Source: Chania fonticola_B | Lineage (GTDB): Bacteria > Pseudomonadota > Gammaproteobacteria > Enterobacterales > Enterobacteriaceae | Length of the DNA: 64,000 nucleotides | Assembly (NCBI RefSeq): GCF_048537545.1 | Contig: NZ_CP183218.1 | Reading direction: 5' to 3' (one strand) | Shown: piece after piece, positions 45,228 to 52,223 of the stretch | Numbering within the stretch: the stretch's first letter is position 1 | Layout: each line of letters starts with the position of its first letter | Notes under the pieces: model-generated | What the model was told of the DNA's origin: nothing | Database searches by the model: none | Seen by the model: the letters and a program-made list of their open reading frames with translations, nothing else | Made by a program: the position numbers and the translations under genes

Positions 45228-45415
45228 ACCGTCCGAAGCGTTCCGGATCGAGCTGGTGCTTAAGTTTCCACTCTACAAAAGTTTCCATTGGAAACTGGAA
45301 ACCAAGGTGGAAACCTCAAAAAATCCAGCAAGAAGCCCGCCACACCTGATAAATGAGTGCTTGTAACTACGGATGATGAGGGCGGCGACCGCAAGAAAGC
45401 GCAAGTATTTTAAAA

Positions 45416-45468
45416 TCCGACCAAAATAGTCGGACGGTAAAAACGGTCGGAAACGAAAAACGGTCGGA
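45416..45468. repeat. GTCGGA inverted and direct repeats
   Basis: TCCGAC (45416-45421) with GTCGGA (45429-45434) forms an inverted repeat. AAAAACGGTCGGA occurs twice as a 13-bp direct repeat (45439-45451 and 45456-45468) 17 bp apart. This is the third repeat family of the block, about 130 bp before the next gene. Confidence 0.6.
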
Positions 45469-45594
45469 GCCGCGGTGGCTCTGATGCCGACTATGATCCG
45501 AATGATAAAAAGCTGTCGGAAGAAACGACGGAAAACGCGAGCATTCACGCCATCCAGGGTAAAATTAGACAAAGCCGCTGGGAGGGATCGCAGA

Positions 45595-45963
45595 ATGAAA
45601 AAACCGAACCAACAATCAAGATCGGGCTGGGGTGGAAAGCGTGCTGGTGCGGGAGCTCCATTGGGCAACACGAACGCCGTGAAGCATGGCGAACGGAGCA
45701 GGCAGGCATTCTTTACTTTGGCTGGTGCTGAAAACTCCCCTCCGTTGGTATCCCTCCGTGTCAGTAACCTGGCGATTGCCGAGCGTGCTGGGGAATTGTT
45801 ACGCATTGAGCCACACCCCCACACTGAGGCATGGCGCGAACTGATGTTGTTGGACGGTATCATGTGGCAGCATACCCGGCGCATGTTCAGGATTGAGCTG
45901 AATACGGTACGGTCAAAGCTACGGCTTGCTAAAGCGACCAGGCGCTCAGGTGGTAAGAAATAG
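45595..45963 (+). CDS. GNxNAxKHG-motif phage protein
   Basis: A 122-aa basic protein opening with a flexible GWGGKRAGAGAPLGNTNAVKHG segment, often found in small phage and mobile-element proteins, some annotated near small terminase genes. A helical C-terminal region (MWQHTRRMFRIELNTVRSKLRL) follows. The start is ATG 45595, with GGAGGG 8 bp upstream; the frame itself opens earlier at 45475. A role in DNA packaging or DNA binding is plausible, but no catalytic motif is present. Confidence 0.6.
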   Translation: MKKPNQQSRSGWGGKRAGAGAPLGNTNAVKHGERSRQAFFTLAGAENSPPLVSLRVSNLAIAERAGELLRIEPHPHTEAWRELMLLDGIMWQHTRRMFRIELNTVRSKLRLAKATRRSGGKK

Positions 45964-46143
45964 TGAGGTTCTGCCACCAGCCGCGCATATGACCTTAAGC
46001 GCCTGGTTGGTTCGCATTGAGGTTCGCACCGAAATAGCGGTGTTTCGTTAATGTGTGGATCTTGCCCCACACCGAAATTTTATCCGGTAAAATGAGCATG
46101 GCCACGGCGGGCTGATAATAAAAAACTCTGAGAGGTGGCACTA

Positions 46144-46464
46144 ATGCGAAATAATCAGCGGAAAAAGACCACTACGAATACAGCAACGATCACCGGCACA
46201 ATCACCCACGCACCCAGGCGCATAAAAACACAAACGGGCCGAGTCATGGCGGCCGCCACAGTGCCGGTGGAGTCAGATAAGCGTAGCCCGTACCCGATGC
46301 AGGTAATCGGATTTGACCTGCTGGCGCTGGAGTTGATGATCCACCAGCGGGGAGAGCGGTTAACGGTGACCGGCGCGGCTGGTTATCACAATGGCTACCA
46401 GATAACGGCGCGTGAGGTAATCAATAGCAGCTATTCGTGTCCGAAGAAACCAGCGCACCGTTAA
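46144..46464 (+). CDS. Small OB-fold, SSB-like protein
   Basis: A 106-aa protein whose strand pattern (TATITGTITHAPRRI, GRVMAAATVPVES, MQVIGFDLLALELM, GERLTVTGAAGY, YQITAREVI) resembles short single-stranded-DNA-binding or PriB-like OB folds. There is no acidic C-terminal tip. ATG 46144 follows AGAGG by about 8 bp; the in-frame GTG at 46135 is not preferred. It lies after the repeat-dense block, which supports a replication or recombination role. Assignment is by eye only. Confidence 0.55.
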   Translation: MRNNQRKKTTTNTATITGTITHAPRRIKTQTGRVMAAATVPVESDKRSPYPMQVIGFDLLALELMIHQRGERLTVTGAAGYHNGYQITAREVINSSYSCPKKPAHR

Positions 46465-46477
46465 TAAGCGATAATAT

Positions 46478-46738
46478 TTACCGTTTTTTATTTAATGAAA
46501 CTGGGCTCGCACTCCTGGTTTTATCGATAAACTGGAGCAGCTTACTCTTATAGTATGACGGAGAGTAATTAAGAGGATCGATGTAAATGGCATCCTCTCT
46601 GACACGATATTGCTTACCGAGTTTCTCAGGTGGAGGGTAGATATTACCGTTTCTTGCCCAGCGCTGTAATGTCTGTAACGAGGGATAATCACTGGAGTAA
46701 ATTGTTTTAATCCATTCTTCCAAGGTTAGGAGTTTCAT
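46478..46738 (-). CDS. Excisionase-like protein (lambda Xis family), 1
   Basis: An 86-aa winged-helix protein with the Xis pattern MKLLTLEEWIKT, SLQTLQRWARNGNIYPPPEKLGKQYRVREDAIYID. It would bend att DNA to favour excision or act as a regulator. ATG overlaps the stop of the upstream gene by 4 bp (ATGA), so the two are coupled. It is on the opposite strand to the second Xis-like gene at 47724, an unusual duplication. Confidence 0.7.
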   Translation of the reverse strand: MKLLTLEEWIKTIYSSDYPSLQTLQRWARNGNIYPPPEKLGKQYRVREDAIYIDPLNYSPSYYKSKLLQFIDKTRSASPVSLNKKR

Positions 46739-47229
46739 TTTATATGTCCTTCTTTCAATAATTGATGTTGTAGTGCATGTAGGGCGTTTTGGACTCTTAA
46801 TACATGCTGGGTGATACTGCGATCTTCCAGCAAAATGGCCGTTATCATGTTTGATGTGTCACGCAGTAACATTGATATCAGGTAATTTACTGTCCTGCCT
46901 TCGAGGCGCGCTCTACGCTCAGCTGGTAAGGCTTCGGTCAATGCTTTGGCCAACTCCTGCACTTTCGCACTTGCAGCAATGGAATCACTACGTAACCAAC
47001 GAAAGATAGCCTGCTTATTGACGTTGATTGCTCTTAGATCCACTTCTCCGAATTTGTTCTCGATCGGGTACAACCTCACCTTTCGCGGTTTAGCACTAGA
47101 GCTTAGCCATATACGTGAGATCTCAATCGCCACATGTTGCTGTCCGCACGTGGCAGCCCAGCCAATAACCTCACTTTTCAGCTTTTCTATTTTTTGCCTT
47201 TCTTTCCTCAATTTTTCTATGTTTCTCAT
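46735..47229 (-). CDS. YdaT-like phage regulatory protein
   Basis: A 164-aa protein. The middle (INVNKQAIFRWLRSDS, VQELAKALTEALPAERRARLE) resembles the YdaT/CII-like regulators of Rac-type lambdoid prophages, encoded beside YdaS or repressor genes. A basic N-terminal coil precedes it. Residues 110-164 are helical. It heads a two-gene minus-strand operon with the first Xis-like gene. It faces away from the DUF4224 gene across a 130-bp gap, as in an immunity region, but no CI-type repressor is seen. Confidence 0.5.
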   Translation of the reverse strand: MRNIEKLRKERQKIEKLKSEVIGWAATCGQQHVAIEISRIWLSSSAKPRKVRLYPIENKFGEVDLRAINVNKQAIFRWLRSDSIAASAKVQELAKALTEALPAERRARLEGRTVNYLISMLLRDTSNMITAILLEDRSITQHVLRVQNALHALQHQLLKEGHIK

Positions 47230-47359
47230 GGGTAGCGTCTCCTGTCGCGAGTTGAAAACCTGATTAGGCTTAATCAGATTGCCATTCCCTATCGGTTATC
47301 ATCTTTCAAATGGCGGTTTGAATATCGAACAACTACGCAGGGTAAGGGAATAGCACAGG

Positions 47360-47632
47360 ATGGAAATACGTGATCAAAGCATGACGCTTATAACTGAGGA
47401 AGAAATGTTAGAGATCACTGGTTCACACTATCCCAGCAAGCAATGCCAAATTTTACTGGATAATGGCATCCATTTTGTAAAGCGCATGGATGGCCGACCA
47501 AGAACAACTTGGTATAACCTGAATCACCCTCTTAGTACACGACACCCCGAGCCTGAGGAAAAAACCGCAGTTGAGCCTAACTGGGCTGCGATGGATGAAC
47601 CCACACCGGGAAGAAAAAATAGGCCAGGTTGA
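47360..47632 (+). CDS. DUF4224-family protein
   Basis: A 90-aa protein with the DUF4224 pattern: ITEEEMLEITGSHYPSKQCQILLDNGIHFVKR followed by DGRPRTTW (positions about 11-50). Such proteins are typically encoded next to excisionase and integrase genes of phages. The start could be ATG 47360 or 47381; AGG is 4 bp from the first. It is followed 91 bp later by an Xis-like gene in the same direction. Confidence 0.7.
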   Translation: MEIRDQSMTLITEEEMLEITGSHYPSKQCQILLDNGIHFVKRMDGRPRTTWYNLNHPLSTRHPEPEEKTAVEPNWAAMDEPTPGRKNRPG

Positions 47633-47723
47633 TGTTCTTTGAATCTTGGGCGTAGCCATTTTATTCAATCTCAACCCTGCATCCACCAGCAAGCCCGCGA
47701 ACATCAACAACCAGGGAGAAAGC

Positions 47724-48107
47724 ATGGCACCTAAAAAATTAACTCTGAGGGAATGGAATAGCCGCTTACCTCGTCCACGAAGTGAGGAAACCGTTCGCCG
47801 CTGGGTACGAGCTGGAAAAATTTACCCCGTTCCTGTGCTTGATGGTCGGGAGTACTTTTTTGATGAAAATGCAGTGCGGATCGACCCACAAAACCCGCGA
47901 GCCTCATTGCATCAAGGATTCATATCGACCAGGAAAAAACCTTACCCAATACCAATCCAGCTATCAGGGGCGTTCGTAGAAAGTAGCTTTCAGGATCTCC
48001 TCGCATCTACCGAAGCCCTCTGGCGAATGCGCAACACCTTGTACCGAAATGTACCGGGTAAACGACAAGGTATTAGGAGGGCAACAGTGCCGCCAACTTG
48101 CTCGTAA
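47724..48107 (+). CDS. xis: Excisionase (lambda Xis family), 2
   Basis: A 127-aa protein whose first 55 residues match lambda Xis closely (LTLREWNSRLPRPRSEETVRRW, then GKIYPVPVLDGREYFF). The C-terminal 70 residues are longer than in lambda Xis (72 aa) and not recognised. The frame opens at 47646, but AGGGAGAAAG lies 2-6 bp before ATG 47724. It ends about 100 bp before attR, where a lambda-type phage would have its integrase; here the only integrase is at the far end. Confidence 0.8.
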   Translation: MAPKKLTLREWNSRLPRPRSEETVRRWVRAGKIYPVPVLDGREYFFDENAVRIDPQNPRASLHQGFISTRKKPYPIPIQLSGAFVESSFQDLLASTEALWRMRNTLYRNVPGKRQGIRRATVPPTCS

Positions 48108-48125
48108 AACCAACATGAGTTTATC

Positions 48126-48148
48126 TTTTGGGACTACAAATGGGACTA
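48126..48148 (+). promoter_or_regulatory. Candidate integrase arm sites, right end
   Basis: TTTTGGGACTA (48126-48136) and TGGGACTA (48141-48148) form a direct repeat with GGGACTACAAA in both. The 11-mer TTTTGGGACTA is identical to the copy at 40402-40412 near attL, as expected for arm-type integrase sites. Confidence 0.5.
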
Positions 48149-48212
48149 CAAACAGAAATAAAAATAAATAATATACATAAAATACAAATAGTTAATCACG
48201 CAATTACAACTC

Positions 48213-48228
48213 TCTCATGCCGACCAAT
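48213..48228 (+). other. attR core of the integrated element
   Basis: CTCTCATGCCGACCAA repeats the tRNA-Pro 3' end exactly (40267-40282). Immediately downstream lies a tRNA-style terminator, as expected for the original DNA 3' of proL. Element length between core starts is 7,946 bp. Confidence 0.85.
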
Positions 48229-48237
48229 TATTTATAG

Positions 48238-48267
48238 AAAAACCAACTCTAATCGGTTGGTTTTTTT
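48238..48267 (+). terminator. Displaced original tRNA-Pro terminator
   Basis: AAAACCAAC-tctaatcg-GTTGGTTTT followed by TTT, 10 bp after attR. It serves no gene in its present place and is probably the ancestral proL terminator pushed 8 kb away. The rest of the gap to 48422 holds nothing recognisable. Confidence 0.75.
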
Positions 48268-48422
48268 ATGTCTGAATTTTGTCTATGGTACCGCCCCTTT
48301 AACAGGCCATACCAATGGTCATCTCAGGTCGTTCGCCAGATTGTGTCTCTCAATGGATAGCGTGACTGTTCACAAGCACATTACTAATCAGAGACCACCA
48401 CCGATTAATAAGCCAACGAGTT

Positions 48423-48893
48423 TCAGCTCTGCGGGCAAGCGACCAGATAAAGATCGTGAACGGGCATACTCGCATCAAAGCCACGCACTCTCTCTGGATC
48501 ATCAATAGCCGGGTCAGCAAGCTGCTTGGCTACGTCGTCTACACTGACATCTTCAACATAAAAAGTCGCATCAGTCATTTTATTGCAGTTAAAGTAGGTC
48601 CCCATTAATACCATTTTTCCTGGGGTCGTATAGCTCTCCTGTTTATTGACCAGTGCTACAACACCATCCGCTCGTTTAGCGACGACAGTATAGCTTTCCT
48701 CTGAGCGATCAAAAACATAGGCATCATTTTCTGGATAAGTCGACCATATAGTAGACTTCTCAGCAAACAACTCTGCCAAATTAATCGCTGGCTTTAGTGC
48801 ATTTTTGTTATCAGCATCTTGGGCAACTGCCGACGTCACCACACCGATGGTGCCAACCGACAGCACACCTAAAAAGAGTAATGTTTTTTTCAT
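48423..48893 (-). CDS. Unknown secreted protein
   Basis: A 156-aa protein with a clear signal peptide (MKKTLLFLGVLSVGTIGVVTSAVA, cleaved near AVA-QDAD). The mature domain of about 130 residues has two cysteines (FNCNKM and the C-terminal VACPQS), possibly a disulfide. I do not recognise a family. It is just outside attR, so it belongs to the chromosome, not the element. Expected location is periplasmic or secreted. Confidence 0.65.
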   Translation of the reverse strand: MKKTLLFLGVLSVGTIGVVTSAVAQDADNKNALKPAINLAELFAEKSTIWSTYPENDAYVFDRSEESYTVVAKRADGVVALVNKQESYTTPGKMVLMGTYFNCNKMTDATFYVEDVSVDDVAKQLADPAIDDPERVRGFDASMPVHDLYLVACPQS

Positions 48894-49205
48894 GGTATTA
48901 ATTCCGTTTTGAAAAAGTTTTAATATGACAGCTTAAATAATAACCATATGACATATAACAAGAAGTATTGCACAACAGCTCATCTTTGCACTCAATTATG
49001 ATGGGTGCATTCAAACGGACGCGCAAAGATCAATATGCATCATAAAAACCAACGATTCATACCTTGACAATTAGTGTGTAATGACAATAGAGATCACATC
49101 CCCTAGCATAGGCCACGATAAAATTTTCCCCTCCCCCTCTTGCACTCACCCCGTCCCTTCGGTCAAAATAACTGTATACATAAACAGTAAATTTAGGGTT
49201 GGGCT
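48894..49205. other. Divergent gap with SOS control of the DinI-like gene
   Basis: 312 bp of AT-rich sequence. It holds the upstream region of the minus-strand secreted-protein gene and the LexA box before the plus-strand gene. No further gene is visible. Confidence 0.5.
49172..49187 (+). promoter_or_regulatory. LexA (SOS) box
   Basis: CTGTATACATAAACAG has the CTG-N10-CAG frame and AT-rich core of the enterobacterial LexA site, 18 bp before the DinI-family start. Confidence 0.85.
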
Positions 49206-49448
49206 ATGTTCGTTGAATTGGTGTTTGATAAGCGTAATGTCGCAGGGATCCCCGGTGCCGATGAAATCATCAAGGCCGAGCTGACAAAACGGGTACATCG
49301 CATCTTCCCGGATGCAGAAGTGAAGGTAAAACCCATGCAGGCCAACGGCCTTAACTCAGACGCCAGCAAAAGTGACCGCGAGAAGTTAAACCGTATGCTG
49401 GAAGAGATGTTTGAAGAGTCTGAACAATGGCTGGCCACCGATATTTAA
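49206..49448 (+). CDS. DinI-family SOS protein (MsgA-like)
   Basis: An 80-aa protein of the DinI family. DinI binds RecA filaments and modulates LexA and UmuD cleavage. The sequence (MFVELVFDKRNV, RVHRIFPDAEVKVKPMQAN, LNRMLEEMFEES) looks closer to Salmonella MsgA than to E. coli DinI. The conserved acidic C-terminal helix is present. The LexA box directly upstream supports damage induction. It is followed by a terminator shared with tRNA-Thr. Confidence 0.88.
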   Translation: MFVELVFDKRNVAGIPGADEIIKAELTKRVHRIFPDAEVKVKPMQANGLNSDASKSDREKLNRMLEEMFEESEQWLATDI

Positions 49449-49501
49449 AGGGCCTAAGGGCGCGGTCATTGACTGCGCCGCACCATGGATGCCCAAACAA
49501 A

Positions 49502-49527
49502 AAACCCCAGCATTTCTGCTGGGGTTT
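49502..49527. terminator. Bidirectional terminator between DinI-like gene and tRNA-Thr
   Basis: AAACCCCAGCA-TTTC-TGCTGGGGTTT, an 11-bp perfect stem between convergent transcription units, with A-run left and TTTCTT right. Confidence 0.85.
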
Positions 49528-49533
49528 CTTATA

Positions 49534-49609
<76 letters not shown>

Positions 49610-49718
49610 GAAATCTGTCGGAAGTCGTGCTGTTTCCGTGGGGCGCAATATAATACAGCCAGACTGGAACAATCAAGCGTAATCAACAGATTATTTATCT
49701 TGTTGATTAAAAAACGGC

Positions 49719-50642
49719 TTATATGCCGAATTTCTCACCGATGGCCCGTTCTTCGCGGCTTAATGTCTGATTAATATAGTCCACAAACAGCTCCAAAGCC
49801 GTGCTCCGCTGCCGCCCCAGAGGTAATTGCAGCTGCAAGGTCCGCGGGCTTTGCTGCTCGACAGCAAAAGGTTTCAGGATCAATCCTTGCGGCTGCAACA
49901 ACGGCATCGCGGTAAACTGGCTACAGATGGTCACCGCCAGCGGGGAGCCCTGTAAAAAATAGTACAGCGTGGAGAAGTTATCACAGGTTAGCACTGGTTC
50001 AATGAAGGTGCCATTCATCTGGCAAGCGATATCAAACAGTTGACGTATTGTGGAGCCCGGCTCTGGCAGACACACCGGATACTGGCAGAGATCTGCCAAA
50101 ACCACCTGCCTGCCGGCTAATGGGTGCTCCTTCCTCATCAACAACAAGACCGGTGCAGGCCACGAAGCCGCTACCTCAACACCCCGCTCTGGGTGCAAAC
50201 TAAACTGCAGCACCATGTCACACTCGCCATTACGTACCAACCGCGCCAACGTTTTAGTGTCTGCCACCGTCAGCACGAAGCTGACAGCCGGGTATTCTGC
50301 ACGAAAACGCGCCATCAGTTGTGGCATCAGCATAAAAGCCACTCCATTACTACAGGCCACGCGTAGCGCAGTACGGCGTTCGGCTTTCAACCCTTTGATT
50401 TCTGCCACCGCCTGTTCAATATTCAACAGGCTTTTACGAATATGGTTTTCAAAAATCTGCCCGGCCTCGGTCAGCACCATCCCCCGCGCGTGGCGTTCGA
50501 ACAATGGCGTGCCAACCTGCACTTCCAGGCGCTGGATCTGCCTGCTGATCGCCGAGACCGCCACAAACAGCTGTTCACTGGCCGCACTGAGCGAACCACA
50601 GTTGGCGACCACCAGAAAAAAGCGAACCTCGCTACTCAACAT
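49719..50642 (-). CDS. LysR-family transcriptional regulator
   Basis: A 307-aa LysR protein with an HTH in the first 60 residues (SLSAASEQLFVAVSAISRQIQRLE) and a substrate-binding domain after residue 90. The open frame runs to 50915, but GGAGAGGG lies about 5 bp before ATG 50642, which gives the family size. It is divergent from a peptidase-transporter operon and probably controls it. The inducer is unknown. The family member is not one I can name. Confidence 0.85.
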   Translation of the reverse strand: MLSSEVRFFLVVANCGSLSAASEQLFVAVSAISRQIQRLEVQVGTPLFERHARGMVLTEAGQIFENHIRKSLLNIEQAVAEIKGLKAERRTALRVACSNGVAFMLMPQLMARFRAEYPAVSFVLTVADTKTLARLVRNGECDMVLQFSLHPERGVEVAASWPAPVLLLMRKEHPLAGRQVVLADLCQYPVCLPEPGSTIRQLFDIACQMNGTFIEPVLTCDNFSTLYYFLQGSPLAVTICSQFTAMPLLQPQGLILKPFAVEQQSPRTLQLQLPLGRQRSTALELFVDYINQTLSREERAIGEKFGI

Positions 50643-50705
50643 GCCGTCCCTCTCCATGGTGCAAAGCTTGCCAACGAGCAACCCACCGTTGCCTTTAAAG
50701 CAAAG

Positions 50706-50761
50706 CTTGTTTGTTAAATGGATAATTGTGGCAAACCCCGATTTTAGCTTAGATAACAAAC
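50706..50761. promoter_or_regulatory. Inverted repeat in LysR/peptidase divergent promoter
   Basis: CTTGTTTGTTA (50706-50716) and TAACAAAC (50754-50761, continuing ACAACAAG) form an interrupted inverted repeat in the 165-bp gap. The position suits recognition and activation sites of the LysR regulator. Evidence is symmetry only. Confidence 0.35.
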
Positions 50762-50807
50762 ACAACAAGTAAAACAACACAACGCAAACACAACGGGGAA
50801 AATAATC

Positions 50808-52223
50808 ATGACGGGTGAACAGGCCGTCGCTTTGGCGACAGCGTATTTTGACAGTGGCGAATTCCGCCGCATATTGGCACGGCGCATCGCGCTGGCCACC
50901 GAAAGCCAGCGGCATGACGACGATGCCGGCATTTTGCTCTACCTCGAACAGGAAATCATGCCGCCGTTACGGGCATTGGGTTTCGAGTTACAACTGTTCG
51001 ATAACCCGGAAGCAGCCAACCGCCCGTTTCTGATCGCCGTACGCATTGAAGATCCTTCCTTACCTACCCTGCTGAGCTATGGCCACGGCGATGTGGTTTT
51101 CGGCGATGACGAGAACTGGCGCACAGGTCTTTCGCCTTGGGAATTGAGTGAAGAAGGCGATCGTTGGTACGGCCGTGGCAGCGCGGATAACAAAGGCCAG
51201 CACAGTATTAACCTGGCGGCGCTGGAGCAGGTTTTCCACGCACGCGGGGGCAAACTAGGGTTCAACTGCAAGCTGATTTTCGAAATGGGCGAAGAGATCA
51301 GTTCCCCTGGGCTCGCGGCCATTTGCCAGCAGCAACGCGAATTGCTGCAAGCCGATCTGTTTATCGCCTCCGATGGCCCACGGCTGAACGCCACACAGCC
51401 CACATTATTCCTAGGCTCACGCGGCTGTATCAATTTCCGCCTCAGCATTCACGCCAGGGATAACGCCTATCACTCTGGCAACTGGGGGGGATTACTCAGC
51501 AATCCCGGAACCCAACTGGCTAATGCCATCGCTTCTCTGGTTAATCAACATGGGCAGTTACAGGTTGCAGCGCTGAAACCCGCCCCTCTGGATAGCAACC
51601 TGCGTGCCATTTTGCGCGATCTCAGCGTTGGCGGCCAAGCTGGCGATCCGGCGATCGATGAGAACTGGGGTGAAGCTGGCCTGACCCCTAGCGAGCGCCT
51701 GTATGGTTGGAACACGCTTGAAGTACTGGCCTATCAAACGGGCAACCCGGCTCGGCCAATGAACGCCATCCCCGGCAGCGCAACGGCGGTATGCCAACTG
51801 CGCTTCGTGGTCGGTACCGACTGGCAAAATCTGGTTAACCATATCCAACAGCATCTGCAATTACACGGCTTTGGCAATGTGGAGGTGGAATGGCTGCATG
51901 GTTCACCGGCCACCCGGCTCAATCCACAAGATCCACTCGTTCCCTGGGCACTTGAGATCCTGCAACAAACCAGCGGCAAAAAGCCCGCATTGCTGCCCAA
52001 TCTGGGCGGTTCGCTGCCTAATGACGTGTTTGCCGATACGTTGGGACTGCCCACGCTGTGGATCCCCCACTCCTATCCGGCCTGTGGTCAACACGGGGTC
52101 AATGAGCATATGTTGAAATCCATTGCTCGTGAAGGATTGCAGATCATGACTCGCCTGTTCTGGGAGTTGGGCGAAAATGGCAGCACGATCCTGGCACAAC
52201 GCCGGGCAGGAGAGTCTTCATGA
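50808..52223 (+). CDS. M20-family metallopeptidase (dipeptidase/amidohydrolase)
   Basis: A 471-aa zinc peptidase. Metal and catalytic motifs are GHGDVVFGDDENW, GRGSADNKGQH and EMGEEISSPGL, with a late HGVNEH supplying another ligand. A dimerisation lid (about 200-350) lies in the middle. M20 enzymes cleave dipeptides, N-acyl or N-carbamoyl amino acids; the substrate here is unknown. Its stop overlaps the transporter start by 4 bp, so the pair likely imports and hydrolyses the same compound. No signal peptide, so cytoplasmic. Confidence 0.88.
   Translation: MTGEQAVALATAYFDSGEFRRILARRIALATESQRHDDDAGILLYLEQEIMPPLRALGFELQLFDNPEAANRPFLIAVRIEDPSLPTLLSYGHGDVVFGDDENWRTGLSPWELSEEGDRWYGRGSADNKGQHSINLAALEQVFHARGGKLGFNCKLIFEMGEEISSPGLAAICQQQRELLQADLFIASDGPRLNATQPTLFLGSRGCINFRLSIHARDNAYHSGNWGGLLSNPGTQLANAIASLVNQHGQLQVAALKPAPLDSNLRAILRDLSVGGQAGDPAIDENWGEAGLTPSERLYGWNTLEVLAYQTGNPARPMNAIPGSATAVCQLRFVVGTDWQNLVNHIQQHLQLHGFGNVEVEWLHGSPATRLNPQDPLVPWALEILQQTSGKKPALLPNLGGSLPNDVFADTLGLPTLWIPHSYPACGQHGVNEHMLKSIAREGLQIMTRLFWELGENGSTILAQRRAGESS

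Larger units (their letters stand above)
44520..45594. other. Gene-poor, repeat-dense block of the element
   Basis: About 1.07 kb in which I find no convincing gene. It begins with a hairpin (CCTCGC-TTTT-GCGAGG, 44568-44583). It then contains three separate short-repeat families listed below and ends at the ribosome site of the 45595 gene. Frames here (for example 45118-45366) have no recognisable composition or motif. Confidence 0.6.

Noticed and set aside
45118..45366. 82-codon plus-strand frame over the GGTACGCA cluster
   Set aside because: The start codon is inside the repeat cluster, there is no ribosome site, and the product has no recognisable pattern.
45273..46070. 265-codon minus-strand frame in the integrated element
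   Set aside because: It runs antisense across the GTCGGA repeats and the 45595 gene, which has a strong ribosome site and a known sequence motif. The composition shows no domain or signal.
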